From Streptomyces sp. NBC_00239 (GTDB lineage: Bacteria; Actinomycetota; Actinomycetes; Streptomycetales; Streptomycetaceae), in NCBI RefSeq assembly GCF_036194065.1, contig NZ_CP108095.1, forward strand, positions 2,542,001-2,606,000: a DNA stretch of 64,000 nucleotides. Direction: 5' to 3'. The notes below the pieces were generated by a model. That model was not told the DNA's origin and searched no databases. It was given only the letters and a program-made list of their open reading frames with translations. Below are positions 11,343 through 20,281 of this stretch, in pieces (the first letter of the stretch is position 1; the number at the start of each line of letters is the position of its first letter). The position numbers were made by a program, and so were the translations under genes.

Positions 11343-14300
11343 TTACGCGCGGGGCTTCTCGCGCATCTCGTACGTCGCGATGACGTCGTCGATCTTGATG
11401 TCGTTGAAGTTTCCGAGGTTGATACCGCCCTCGAAGCCTTCGCGGATCTCGGTGACGTCGTCCTTGAAGCGGCGCAGACCGGAGATGGTGAGGTTCTCGG
11501 CGATGACCTTGCCATCGCGCAGGAGCCGCGCCTTGGTGTTGCGCTTGACCTCGCCGGAGCGGATGAGGACACCGGCGATGTTGCCCAGCTTGGACGAGCG
11601 GAAGATCTCGCGGACCTCCGCCGTACCGAGCTCGACCTCTTCGTACTCGGGCTTCAGGAGACCCTTCAGGGCCGCCTCGATCTCCTCGATGGCCTGGTAG
11701 ATCACCGAGTAGTACCGGACGTCGACGCCCTCGCGCTCCGCCATCTGCGCGGCACGGCCGGCCGCACGGACGTTGTAGCCGATGACGATGGCGTCGGAGC
11801 CCATGGCCAGGTCGATGTCCGACTCCGTGACCGCACCCACACCGCGGTGCAGGACCCGGATGTCGACCTCTTCACCGACGTCGAGCTGGAGCAGCGAGGA
11901 CTCGAGAGCCTCGACCGCACCGGACGCGTCGCCCTTGATGATGAGGTTGAGTTCCTGGACCAGACCGGCCTTGAGCACCTTGTCGAGGTCCTCGAGGGAC
12001 ACCCGGCGGGTGCGCTTGGCGAAGTTGGCGTTGCGCTCGCGCGCCGCCCGCTTCTCGGCGATCTGGCGGGCCGTACGGTCCTCGTCGACGACGAGGAAGT
12101 TGTCGCCGGCGCCGGGGACGTTGGTGAGACCCAGGACCAGGACGGGGGTCGAGGGACCCGCTTCCTCGACGTTGTTGCCCTTGTCGTCGAGCATCGCGCG
12201 GACTCGGCCGTACGCGTCGCCGACCACCATCGTGTCGCCGATGCGGAGGGTACCGCGCTGCACCAGGACGGTGGAGACGGCACCGCGGCCGCGGTCGAGG
12301 TGGGACTCGATCGCAATACCCTGAGCGTCCTGCTCCGGGTTGGCCCGCAGGTCGAGCGAGGCGTCGGCGGTGAGGACGACGGCCTCGAGCAGGGAGTCGA
12401 TGTGCAGACCCTGCTTGGCGGAGATGTCGACGAACATGGTGTCGCCGCCGTACTCCTCGGCCACCAGGCCGTACTCGGTCAGCTGACCGCGCACCTTGAC
12501 CGGGTCGGCACCCTCGACGTCGATCTTGTTGACCGCGACCACGATCGGCACGTTGGCCGCCTTGGCGTGGTTCAGGGCCTCGATCGTCTGCGGCATGACA
12601 CCGTCGTTGGCCGCCACCACGAGGATCGCGATGTCGGTCGACTTGGCACCACGGGCACGCATGGCGGTGAACGCCTCGTGACCCGGGGTGTCGATGAAGG
12701 TGATCTTGCGCTCTTCGTCGTTGACCTCGGTGGAGACCTGGTACGCACCGATGTGCTGGGTGATGCCACCGGCCTCGCCCGCGACCACGTTGGTCTTGCG
12801 GATCGCGTCGAGGAGTCGGGTCTTACCGTGGTCGACGTGACCCATGACGGTCACGACCGGCGGACGCGGCATGAGGAATTCCTCGCCGCCCTCGTCCTCG
12901 CCGAACTCGATGTCGAAGGTCTCCAGGAGCTCGCGGTCCTCCTCCTCCGGGCTGACGATCTGAACCGTGTAGTTCATCTCGCCGGCGAGGAGCAGCAGGG
13001 TCTCGTCGGAGACGGACTGCGTGGCAGTGACCATCTCGCCGAGGTTCATCATGACCGCGACCAGCGACGCCGGGTTGGCGTTGATCTTCTCCGCGAAGTC
13101 GGTGAGGGACGCACCGCGCGACAGGCGAACGGTCTCGCCGTTGCCGCGGGGCAGCATCACGCCGCCCACGGACGGGGCCTGCATGGCCTCGTACTCCTGG
13201 CGCCTCTGACGCTTCGACTTGCGACCGCGACGCGCGGGACCGCCGGGACGGCCGAAGGCGCCCTGCGTGCCACCACGGGCACCCGGACCACCGGGACGAC
13301 CGCCGAAGCCGGGACGACCGCCGCCACCCGCACCGGGACCGCCGCCGAAGCCGCCGCCACCACCGGGACGCGGGCCGCCGAAGCCGCCGCCGCCACCGGG
13401 ACGACCGCCGCCACCGGGACCGGCCGGACGGCCGGCGAAGCCGCCGCCGGTCGGACGACCGGCACCACCGGTGCCGGGACCGCGGCCACCGGCGCCGGGC
13501 CCACGACCGGCACCGCCGGGACCGCCGCCGGGGCGGGGACCGGCAGCCGGACGCTGCGGCATCATGCCCGGGTTCGGGCGGTTGCCGCCGGGGGCGCCAC
13601 CGGGACGCGGGGCACCGCCCTGCGGACGCGGCATGCCGGCCGGCGAGGGACGGGGACCGCCCTGGCCGGGACCCTGCGGACGGGGACCGCCCTGACCGGC
13701 GCCCTGCGGACGCGGGCCGCCCTGGCCGGCGCCGGGAGCGCCGCCGGGACGCGGCGCGCCGCCGCCGGGACGGGGCGCCTGCGGGCGCGCCATGCCGGTG
13801 GAGCCGCCGGAGGTGAAGGGGTTGTTGCCCGGACGCGGGCCCGCGGGGCGGGCACCGGGACGCGGAGCCTGGGCGCCACCCGGACGGGGGGCCTGGGCAC
13901 CGGGGGCCGAACCGGCCGGACGCGGCGCGCCGGGACGGGCACCGCCCTGACCGGAAGCCGCCGGACGCTCCGGACGCTGCTGGGCCGCGGGACGCGGACC
14001 GGGGGTCGCGCCGGCGGGACGCTGCTGCTGCGCGGCGGGAGCCGCCGGCGGCGCGGTGAACTCGGGCACGGCCGGAGCCGGAGCCGCCGGAGCGGGCTTC
14101 GGGGCCGGAGCCTTCGGGCCGGGACGCGGGCCGGAGGCGGCCGGCGTCACGGGGGCGCTTGCGGCCGGAGCCTCGGCAACGGCCGGCTTGGGGGCCGGGG
14201 CGCCGGGCTTCGGGGCAGCGGGACGTGCCGCGGCGGCCGGAGACGGCGCCGCGGGCGAGGGGGAACCACCCGGGCGGCCGGCGGCCGCAGCGGGGGAGGG

Positions 14301-14510
14301 CGCGGCCTTGCGGGGCGCGCCGGGCTTTGCAGCGGACTTGCCGGCGGTGCCGGGCCCCTGCAGTGCGTCAGTCAACTTGCGTACAACCGGCGCCTCGATC
14401 GTCGAGGACGCCGAACGGACGAATTCACCGAGTTCTTGGAGCTTGGCCATGACGACCTTGCTCTCTACCCCGAACTCCTTGGCGAGTTCGTATACCCGGA
14501 CCTTAGCCAC
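11343..14510 (-). CDS. infB: Translation initiation factor IF-2
   Basis: The 1055-residue GTPase brings fMet-tRNA to the 30S subunit. An N-terminal IF2_N domain ([13 protein letters not shown]) is followed by about 380 residues of Pro/Ala then Gly/Arg/Pro-rich linker. A second IF2_N module follows, then the G domain with GHVDHGKT near residue 553, DTPGHEAF and NKID, and the beta-barrel and C-terminal tRNA-binding domains. The long linker is normal for Streptomyces. The start is GTG at 14510 with AAGGAG four bases upstream. The leader contains a small hairpin and three tiny overlapping ORFs (separate entries). Confidence 0.97.
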   Translation of the reverse strand: MAKVRVYELAKEFGVESKVVMAKLQELGEFVRSASSTIEAPVVRKLTDALQGPGTAGKSAAKPGAPRKAAPSPAAAAGRPGGSPSPAAPSPAAAARPAAPKPGAPAPKPAVAEAPAASAPVTPAASGPRPGPKAPAPKPAPAAPAPAVPEFTAPPAAPAAQQQRPAGATPGPRPAAQQRPERPAASGQGGARPGAPRPAGSAPGAQAPRPGGAQAPRPGARPAGPRPGNNPFTSGGSTGMARPQAPRPGGGAPRPGGAPGAGQGGPRPQGAGQGGPRPQGPGQGGPRPSPAGMPRPQGGAPRPGGAPGGNRPNPGMMPQRPAAGPRPGGGPGGAGRGPGAGGRGPGTGGAGRPTGGGFAGRPAGPGGGGRPGGGGGFGGPRPGGGGGFGGGPGAGGGGRPGFGGRPGGPGARGGTQGAFGRPGGPARRGRKSKRQRRQEYEAMQAPSVGGVMLPRGNGETVRLSRGASLTDFAEKINANPASLVAVMMNLGEMVTATQSVSDETLLLLAGEMNYTVQIVSPEEEDRELLETFDIEFGEDEGGEEFLMPRPPVVTVMGHVDHGKTRLLDAIRKTNVVAGEAGGITQHIGAYQVSTEVNDEERKITFIDTPGHEAFTAMRARGAKSTDIAILVVAANDGVMPQTIEALNHAKAANVPIVVAVNKIDVEGADPVKVRGQLTEYGLVAEEYGGDTMFVDISAKQGLHIDSLLEAVVLTADASLDLRANPEQDAQGIAIESHLDRGRGAVSTVLVQRGTLRIGDTMVVGDAYGRVRAMLDDKGNNVEEAGPSTPVLVLGLTNVPGAGDNFLVVDEDRTARQIAEKRAARERNANFAKRTRRVSLEDLDKVLKAGLVQELNLIIKGDASGAVEALESSLLQLDVGEEVDIRVLHRGVGAVTESDIDLAMGSDAIVIGYNVRAAGRAAQMAEREGVDVRYYSVIYQAIEEIEAALKGLLKPEYEEVELGTAEVREIFRSSKLGNIAGVLIRSGEVKRNTKARLLRDGKVIAENLTISGLRRFKDDVTEIREGFEGGINLGNFNDIKIDDVIATYEMREKPRA

Positions 14511-14524
14511 TTCGCTCCTTTTAG

Positions 14525-14542
14525 GTCCGGGTTACGCCGGAC
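14525..14542 (-). promoter_or_regulatory. Small hairpin just before the infB ribosome-binding site
   Basis: Arms 14525-14530 and 14537-14542 form a perfect 6-bp stem with a six-base loop, ending a few bases upstream of AAGGAG. It lies between the stop of the last leader mini-ORF and the infB start, where it could affect ribosome loading. Confidence 0.45.
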
Positions 14543-14547
14543 CGTCG

Positions 14548-14590
14548 CTACTTCATGGGCGTACTCATCGCGTACTCATCGAGTGCTCAT
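14548..14590 (-). promoter_or_regulatory. Three overlapping mini-ORFs in the infB leader
   Basis: On the minus strand, 14576-14590 encodes M-S-T-R-stop, 14565-14579 encodes M-S-T-R-stop and 14548-14568 encodes M-S-T-P-M-K-stop. Each stop overlaps the next start as ATGA. They arise from an 11-bp direct repeat in three copies. There is no strong ribosome-binding site before the first, so translation is possible but unproven. Confidence 0.45.
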
Positions 14591-14661
14591 CGCAATCTCG
14601 ACCTACTTCCAACTCGCGAGGTACCTGACCGCACGGTGATGGTCCCGTGCCGTACTTCTTC

Positions 14662-14937
14662 TTACGGTGTCGCCTCGACGACCTTGCGCAGTTCCGCGGT
14701 GTCGAGCGCTTCCGGGACCCGAAGGGCCCGGGGAAACGCCCGGCGGCGGACCGCCAGGTCGAGGCAGACCAGGGCGGGGTGGACGTACGCACCCCGGCCG
14801 GGCAGCGTACCGCGAGGATCCGGGGCGCATTCGCCCTCGATCGCCACGATGCGCAGCAGGTCGCTCTTGGCCGCTCGCTTCCGGCACCCCACACAGGTGC
14901 GTTCAGGGCATGCACGGGCTTGCGTCCGGCCAGACAC
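14662..14937 (-). CDS. ylxR: YlxR family RNA-binding/nucleoid protein (DUF448)
   Basis: The 91-residue protein contains ERTCVGCRKRAAKSDLLRIV and GRGAYVHP, the YlxR signature. It is predicted to bind nucleic acid through a basic surface, and B. subtilis YlxR has been linked to nucleoid binding and metabolic gene control. The start is GTG at 14937 with GGAGG about 11 bases upstream. It lies between nusA and infB as in other Gram-positives, but ylxQ (an L7Ae-type gene found there in Bacillus) is absent. A strong hairpin separates it from nusA. Confidence 0.92.
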   Translation of the reverse strand: MSGRTQARACPERTCVGCRKRAAKSDLLRIVAIEGECAPDPRGTLPGRGAYVHPALVCLDLAVRRRAFPRALRVPEALDTAELRKVVEATP

Positions 14938-15009
14938 GCTTAAGTCTACCTCCCCGCACCGACCTCACCTCTTCGGGCGAGAAATCGAACGGTTGTCGTC
15001 GCTACTTGT

Positions 15010-15037
15010 CTACCCGCCGGGAACCCCCGGCGGGTAG
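15010..15037 (-). terminator. Terminator after nusA
   Basis: A perfect 12-bp stem (15010-15021 with 15026-15037) has a four-base loop AACC, 60 bases beyond the nusA stop on the minus strand. It probably reduces transcription from rimP-nusA into ylxR-infB. Confidence 0.8.
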
Positions 15038-15097
15038 CGGATTATTCCCGGAGCCCGGCCGCCGCGGCACCACGGCCGCCCGCCGGGCCCCGCCGGG

Positions 15098-16093
15098 TCA
15101 GCGCCCGGTCTGCTCGTCCGGCTCGGTGTCGGGCCGGATGTCGATGCGCCAGCCGGTGAGGCGGGCGGCGAGGCGGGCGTTCTGGCCCTCCTTGCCGATG
15201 GCCAGCGACAGCTGGTAGTCGGGCACGGTCACCCGCGCGGAGCGCTGGGACATGTCGACGATCTCGACCCGGCTCACCCGTGCGGGGGACAGCGCGTTGG
15301 CCACCATCTCCGCCGGGTCGTCCGACCAGTCGACGATGTCGATCTTCTCGCCGTGCAGCTCGGCCATGACGTTGCGCACGCGGCCGCCCATCGGGCCGAT
15401 GCAGGCGCCCTTCGGGTTGATGCCGGACCGGGTGGAGCGGACCGCGATCTTGGTGCGGTGGCCGGCCTCGCGGGCGATCGCGCAGATCTCGACGGAACCG
15501 TCGGCGATCTCAGGGACCTCCAGCGCGAAGAGCTTCTTCACCAGGTTGGGGTGGGTGCGCGACAGGGTCACGGACGGACCGCGGACACCCTTCGCCACCC
15601 GGACCACGTACGTGCGCAGCCGCAGGCCGTGCGTGTACTCCTCGCCCGGGACCTGCTCCTGCACCGGCAGGATGGCCTCGAGCTTGCCGATGTCGACGAG
15701 GACGTTCTTGGGGTCCTTGCCCTGCTGCACGACGCCCGTGATGACGTCGCCCTCGCGGCCGAGGAACTCGCCGAACGTCAGGTCGTCCTCGGCGTCGCGC
15801 AGACGCTGGAGGATGACCTGCTTGGCCGTCGTCGCTGCGATCCGGCCGAAGTCGGACGGGGTGTCGTCGAACTCCTTGGGCTCCTGGCCCTCTTCGAGGT
15901 CCCTGGGGTCTTCCGTCGCCCACACGACCACGTGACCGTTGGTGCGGTCGAGCACGACGCGGGCGCGCCGGAAGCTGCCCTCGGTGCGGTGGTACGCGAT
16001 GAGGAGAGCGGACTCGATCGCCTCGACCAGCAGGTCGAAGGAGATCTCCTTCTCCCGGACCAGACCCCGCAGGGCGCTCATGTCGATGTCCAC
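15098..16093 (-). CDS. nusA: Transcription termination/antitermination factor NusA
   Basis: The 331-residue protein binds RNA polymerase and RNA and modulates pausing, termination and rRNA antitermination. The N-terminal polymerase-binding domain (about 1-125) is followed by an S1 domain ([10 protein letters not shown]) and two KH domains ([35 protein letters not shown]). The C-terminal acidic repeats of the E. coli protein are missing, which is normal in actinobacteria. GTG at 16093 has GAGGAGG upstream. It follows rimP by two bases and is probably co-transcribed with it. Confidence 0.97.
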   Translation of the reverse strand: MDIDMSALRGLVREKEISFDLLVEAIESALLIAYHRTEGSFRRARVVLDRTNGHVVVWATEDPRDLEEGQEPKEFDDTPSDFGRIAATTAKQVILQRLRDAEDDLTFGEFLGREGDVITGVVQQGKDPKNVLVDIGKLEAILPVQEQVPGEEYTHGLRLRTYVVRVAKGVRGPSVTLSRTHPNLVKKLFALEVPEIADGSVEICAIAREAGHRTKIAVRSTRSGINPKGACIGPMGGRVRNVMAELHGEKIDIVDWSDDPAEMVANALSPARVSRVEIVDMSQRSARVTVPDYQLSLAIGKEGQNARLAARLTGWRIDIRPDTEPDEQTGR

Positions 16094-16095
16094 GG

Positions 16096-16611
16096 CTACG
16101 CCTCCTCTTCCTTCGTGTCGTTCTTGCGGTTGAACTCGATTTCGACACGCGCCTTGACGATCTCCGCAAAGGCGATGCGGCGGGCGGTGGCCTTGCGGCC
16201 CTTCACGCCGGGAACCTCCAGGTCCATGCCCTCGTCGTCCACGTCGAGGATGCGCGCGACCAGGTCGCCGGCAGCCTTCTCGCCGTCGGCGGCGAGCTGG
16301 AACTTCACGAGGCGGCCGATGGCCCGTACGTAGTGGCGGCGCTCGGTCAGCGGGCGGTCGGCGCCCGGCGAGCTGACTTCGAGGACGTACTCGTCCTCGC
16401 CCATCGCGTCGGTCTCGTCCAGCGTGTCGGAGATCTCGCGGCTCAGCTCCGCGCAGGTGTCCAGTTCCACGCCGTCGTCGGAGTCCACGATGATCCGGAG
16501 CATCCGCCGCTTGCCCGCCCGGGACAGCTCGATGTCCTCCAGGTCCAGGTCCTTCGCGGCGACCAGCGGTTCCAGAAGTCCGCGCAGCCTGTCGCTCTGG
16601 GTGGTGCTCAT
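16096..16611 (-). CDS. rimP: Ribosome maturation factor RimP
   Basis: The 171-residue protein assists 30S subunit maturation. The N-terminal part contains [20 protein letters not shown] and the conserved [11 protein letters not shown] motif; the C-terminal part is an SH3-like barrel. ATG at 16611 has GAGGAG eight bases upstream, while the longer open frame runs into the divergent promoter region and is rejected. It is the first gene of the minus-strand block, 155 bases from a divergent lipoprotein gene, so the gap probably contains promoters for both. Confidence 0.95.
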   Translation of the reverse strand: MSTTQSDRLRGLLEPLVAAKDLDLEDIELSRAGKRRMLRIIVDSDDGVELDTCAELSREISDTLDETDAMGEDEYVLEVSSPGADRPLTERRHYVRAIGRLVKFQLAADGEKAAGDLVARILDVDDEGMDLEVPGVKGRKATARRIAFAEIVKARVEIEFNRKNDTKEEEA

Positions 16612-16766
16612 CCGGGTGACTCCTCGGCCGCGTGTGCTGTTGTGGTTTCCGTCGCGTGTCAGGTCAAAGGGTATCCGGTCCAAGGGGGTGTTGCCGTCCG
16701 CCCCGGGGGCGGCGGCCCCGGGTACGGTGATCACCTGCCCGCCGCCTGCCACTGCGAGGACTTCAC

Positions 16767-17810
16767 GTGCCCTTCACCATCCCTTCGCGACGAAGCCTGC
16801 TCGCCGGGGCCGCCGGTGCGGCGACGGGCGTGCTGATCACCGGGTGTTCGGGCGAGAGCGGCGCCGAGCGCGCGGAGCGGCGCGCGGTGTCGCTCGAACG
16901 GCGGATGCGGGAGACGGCCGTCCGGGAGAGCACCGGGCTGCTCGCCCGGTACGACGCGACGGCGGCGGCGCATCCGGCGCTCGCCGGCCGGCTGGCCCCG
17001 CTGCGGGCGGCCGTCGCGGCCCACGTGGCCGCGCTGGCCCCCCGGGGCGCGACGGCCCCTCCCTCGACGGCCCCGTCCGTGCCCGCGGGCGCGACCGGAG
17101 CGGCCGCTCCCCCGGCCGCGACCGCCCCGGTGCCGGCCGCGCCGCAGGAGGCCCTGGCCGCGCTCGCCGGGGCCGAGCGGAGCCTGGCCGAGGCCCGCGG
17201 CACCGCCCTGGGCCAGGCGCCCGGCGAGCTGGCCAGGCTGCTGGCCTCGGTCGCGGCCTGCGGGTCGGTCCACGCGTACCTCCTGACGGCGAAGGGCACC
17301 GCGGACTCCCCCGGCGCACCCGGGAAGGCCGCGAAGGCCGGTGGCGGCGCGGGCCCCTCCGACCCGCGGGCGCGGGCCGCGGCGCTGGCGGCCGCGCAGG
17401 CGGCACTGGCCGCCGAGCACGCGGCCGTGTACGGGTACGGCGTGGTCGGCGCGCGCGCCGCGGACGACCGCGGGGCCGAGGCCCGGCAGGCGTTCGCCGA
17501 GCACCACGCCCGGCGCGACGCCCTCACCCGTACGGTGCGCGAACTGGGCGGCGCGCCCCGCCCGTCGGAGGCCGCGTACGCGCTGCCCGCGCCGGTCCGC
17601 ACGGCCGCCGACGCCGAGCGCCTCGCGGCCGTGATCGAGGACCGGGTGGCGGGCGCCTACGCGGATCTGGTGCGCGCCGGGCAGGGTCCGCTGCGCCGCA
17701 CCGCCGCCGACGCACTGACCGGGGCGGCCGTGCGGGCGGCACGCTGGCACGGTGTCGGCGTAGCCTTCCCTGGGCTCGCGGAACGATCGGAACGAGCCGA
17801 CAAAAGCTGA
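16767..17810 (+). CDS. Ferritin-like (DUF4439) lipoprotein
   Basis: The 347-residue protein begins with a Tat-like signal (SRRSLLAGAAG) and a lipobox ending LITGC, so it is probably exported and lipid-anchored. The C-terminal third has a ferritin-like four-helix pattern with AEHAAVYGYGVVGAR and AFAEHHARRDALTRTV, whose Glu and His residues could bind metal. A Pro/Ala/Thr-rich linker separates two helical parts. GTG at 16767 has GAGGA seven bases upstream. It is divergent from rimP and lies 26 bases before the APH-like gene. Substrate and metal are unknown. Confidence 0.8.
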   Translation: MPFTIPSRRSLLAGAAGAATGVLITGCSGESGAERAERRAVSLERRMRETAVRESTGLLARYDATAAAHPALAGRLAPLRAAVAAHVAALAPRGATAPPSTAPSVPAGATGAAAPPAATAPVPAAPQEALAALAGAERSLAEARGTALGQAPGELARLLASVAACGSVHAYLLTAKGTADSPGAPGKAAKAGGGAGPSDPRARAAALAAAQAALAAEHAAVYGYGVVGARAADDRGAEARQAFAEHHARRDALTRTVRELGGAPRPSEAAYALPAPVRTAADAERLAAVIEDRVAGAYADLVRAGQGPLRRTAADALTGAAVRAARWHGVGVAFPGLAERSERADKS

Positions 17811-17836
17811 AAAAAGCTGAAAGGGACCTTGCACGT

Positions 17837-18739
17837 ATGGCTTTCGAACCGCCGGAGCTCCTCGTACGGGCGCTCGGCGAGATGCCCGGGGCCCCTGAGG
17901 ACCGGACCGCCGAATGGCTCGGTGCGCTGCCCGGCCTGGCCCGGGACGCCGTGTCCCGGCGCGGGCTGACGGCCCAGCGGGTCCAGACCCCCGGCGGCCG
18001 CAGCAGCATGGTGGTGCTGGTCCGCTACCCGGACGGCACCCCCGCCACCCTCAAGCTCGCCCCGCCGGCCTCCCGGCCGGACCGGGAGCTGGCCGCGCTG
18101 GCCCACTGGGGCGGCTTCGGCGCCGTACGGGTGCTCGACACCCGGCACGACGACGGCGCGCTGCTGCTGGAGCGGCTCCAGGCGGAGGTCTCGCTGCGCT
18201 CGCTGCCCGAGGCGAAGGCCCTTCTGGAGGCCGCGGGGACGATCCGCCGGCTGTGGGTGCAGCCGCCGGTCGGACACCCCTTCGAGACGGTGGCCGAGCG
18301 CACCGGACGGCAGTCGGAGCCCGTGCGGCAGGCCCCCGAGACCCTGCGGGCGCTGGCCGGGGCGGCGCTGGACGCGCGCGCCGAGTTGGTGGCGCTGCCG
18401 CCCGAGGAGGTCCTTCTGCACGGCGCGTTCCGGCAGGGCAAGGTGCTGGCGGGCGACCGGGCGCCGTGGCTGACGGTGGGGCCGGACCCGCTGGTCGGCG
18501 AGCGGGCCTACGACCTGGCGCGCCTGGTCAGGGACCGGCTGGACGACCAGGTCGCCTCCACGACGGGGGCCGCGGGGGTGCGGCGGCGGCTGACCCGGCT
18601 CGCCGAGTCGCTGGACGTGGACCCGGAGCGGCTGCGCGGCTGGACGCTGTTCCGTGCCGTCGAGTCCGGGGTGCGCGCGGTGGCCGCCGGGCGCCGCCGG
18701 GACGCGGAGCTGCTGCTGGAGTTCGCCGCCTGGCTGTAG
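17837..18739 (+). CDS. APH(6)-like kinase fold, probably catalytically dead
   Basis: The 300-residue protein aligns with streptomycin 6-kinase-type aminoglycoside phosphotransferases: LLHGxxxxxxVL at 194-204 and WLxxxPxPLVGERAYDLA at 211-228. The Brenner-motif Asp and Asn (HGDxxxxN) are replaced, reading HGAFRQGK. The metal-binding Asp expected in an IDP-type segment is Gly (VGPDP). The nucleotide-binding Lys in TLKLAPP is kept. It is therefore better described as a pseudokinase than as a resistance enzyme. The start ATG has AAGGGA upstream. It follows the ferritin-like gene and precedes the slipin gene on the same strand. Partner and role are unknown. Confidence 0.8.
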   Translation: MAFEPPELLVRALGEMPGAPEDRTAEWLGALPGLARDAVSRRGLTAQRVQTPGGRSSMVVLVRYPDGTPATLKLAPPASRPDRELAALAHWGGFGAVRVLDTRHDDGALLLERLQAEVSLRSLPEAKALLEAAGTIRRLWVQPPVGHPFETVAERTGRQSEPVRQAPETLRALAGAALDARAELVALPPEEVLLHGAFRQGKVLAGDRAPWLTVGPDPLVGERAYDLARLVRDRLDDQVASTTGAAGVRRRLTRLAESLDVDPERLRGWTLFRAVESGVRAVAAGRRRDAELLLEFAAWL

Positions 18740-18781
18740 GGGCATACCGTAGGTAAGGGGTACGCCTGGCAGGGGGCCGTC

Positions 18782-19684
18782 ATGGTCGAGGAACTGCTGA
18801 CAGCGATCGCAGCCGCGGGCGTCGGCGTCGCGGTGTATCTGGGAGCCGCCGCCCGGGTGGTCAAGCAGTACGAACGCGGCGTGGTGTTCCGCTTCGGACG
18901 GCTGCGGGAGGGCATCAGGGTGCCCGGCCTCACGATGGTGGTGCCGGTCCTGGACCGGCTGCACAAGGTGAACATGCAGATCGTGACGATGCCGGTGCCC
19001 GCCCAGGAGGGCATCACCCGGGACAACGTCACGGTCCGGGTGGACGCGGTGGTGTACTTCAAGGTCATCGACCCGGCGAACGCGATCATCGCGGTCGAGG
19101 ACTACCGGTTCGCGGTCTCGCAGATGGCGCAGACCTCGCTGCGGTCGATCATCGGCAAGAGCGACCTGGACGACCTGCTGTCCAACCGCGAGATGCTCAA
19201 CCAGGGCCTGGAGCTGATGATCGACAGTCCGGCCGTCGGCTGGGGCGTGCAGATCGACCGGGTGGAGATCAAGGACGTGTCGCTGCCCGAGACGATGAAG
19301 CGGTCGATGGCGCGCCAGGCGGAGGCGGACCGCGAGCGGCGGGCGCGGGTGATCAACGCGGACGCGGAGCTGCAGGCGTCGAAGAAGCTGGCCGAGGCGG
19401 CCGCGGTGATGTCCGAACAGCCCGCGGCGCTGCAACTGCGCCTGCTCCAGACGGTGGTGGCGGTCGCGGCGGAGAAGAACTCGACGCTGGTGCTGCCGTT
19501 CCCGGTGGAACTGCTGCGCTTCCTGGAGCGCGCGGCTCCCGCGCCGCCAGCCCCCGCGCAGCCCGCGCCCGCCTCCCCCGCCGCGGTCGCGCCCGTACCG
19601 GCGGCCGCGGACCCCGGCCAGGAGCCGGAGCCCGCCGCGGTCCCGCCTACGGAAGGCGGTTCAGCGGCAGCGGAGCGCCCATGA
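18782..19684 (+). CDS. SPFH/Band 7 slipin
   Basis: The 300-residue protein has one N-terminal membrane segment (about residues 5-22) and a prohibitin-homology domain. Typical slipin features are VKQYERGVVFRFGR, PGLTMVVPVLDRLHKV and TRDNVTVRVDAVVYFKV. A coiled-coil-like stretch (QAEADRERRARVINADAELQ, about 180-215) and a Pro/Ala-rich tail follow. Slipins form membrane microdomain scaffolds, often with an NfeD partner, which is not visible here. The ATG at 18782 follows a G-rich ribosome-binding site. The 3' end overlaps the convergent GNAT gene by 38 bases. Confidence 0.93.
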   Translation: MVEELLTAIAAAGVGVAVYLGAAARVVKQYERGVVFRFGRLREGIRVPGLTMVVPVLDRLHKVNMQIVTMPVPAQEGITRDNVTVRVDAVVYFKVIDPANAIIAVEDYRFAVSQMAQTSLRSIIGKSDLDDLLSNREMLNQGLELMIDSPAVGWGVQIDRVEIKDVSLPETMKRSMARQAEADRERRARVINADAELQASKKLAEAAAVMSEQPAALQLRLLQTVVAVAAEKNSTLVLPFPVELLRFLERAAPAPPAPAQPAPASPAAVAPVPAAADPGQEPEPAAVPPTEGGSAAAERP

Positions 19685-20219
19685 CGGCATACGGCTGGGC
19701 GGCGCTCGGGAAGTGCACCCGGCGGGCCAGATCCGTGTAGCCGAGCCGGCGGTAGAGCGCGCGGGCGGGGCTCTCGATGTCGATGGCGGACAGGATCGAG
19801 CGCGGCTGCCCGGACCCGTCGGTGATCCGCGTGATCAGGGAGCGGCCCACCCCGCGGCCCTGGTAGCCGGGGTGGACGTGCAGTTCGGTGATGACGAACG
19901 AGCCGTCGAGCCAGGCCTCGTGGGCGCTGTCGCGCAGGTACGGCTCGACCACGCCGGACCACCAGTGCGCGCGGTCGTTGGGCATCCCGTACACGAATCC
20001 GACCAGCGCCCCGTCGGCGGCGGTGGCGCCGAGCGCGCACGCGCCCGGGTACTCCATGTGGCGCAGCACGATGTGCCGCCGGATGGCGATCTCGTCCTCC
20101 GTCAGGCCGAAGGCGAGGGCCTGGACTTCGAGGGCCTCGTCGACCCGCTCGCCCAGGTCCAGCGGACCGATGGCGACTCCGGCGGGGAGGCGGGGGGTGC
20201 CCCCGGGTGCGTGCGGCAT
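19647..20219 (-). CDS. GNAT family N-acetyltransferase
   Basis: The 190-residue protein carries the acetyl-CoA-binding motif A (ITELHVHPGYQGRGVGRSL) near residues 110-128 and the C-terminal ARALYRRLGY pattern. These place it in the GNAT superfamily. The acceptor is not predictable. Its last 38 bases overlap the end of the convergent slipin gene. A second, unrelated GNAT gene lies 62 bases upstream and is probably co-transcribed. Confidence 0.9.
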   Translation of the reverse strand: MPHAPGGTPRLPAGVAIGPLDLGERVDEALEVQALAFGLTEDEIAIRRHIVLRHMEYPGACALGATAADGALVGFVYGMPNDRAHWWSGVVEPYLRDSAHEAWLDGSFVITELHVHPGYQGRGVGRSLITRITDGSGQPRSILSAIDIESPARALYRRLGYTDLARRVHFPSAAQPYAVMGAPLPLNRLP

Positions 20220-20281
20220 GCGGCGACCTTACTTCGCCCGTCCCGGCCCCGGTGCCGGAACGGCGGGGACGGCCGCGGGGG

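Noticed and set aside
13219..13695. Collagen-like GPP-rich frame opposite infB
   Set aside because: It is the complement of the infB Gly/Arg/Pro linker and has no independent start signal.
10758..14639. 1293-codon plus-strand frame opposite infB
   Set aside because: It is a mirror of infB with Thr/Gly/Arg runs and no recognisable domain.
17837..18739. Aminoglycoside resistance gene
   Set aside because: Catalytic Asp, Asn and metal Asp are replaced, so resistance activity is unlikely.
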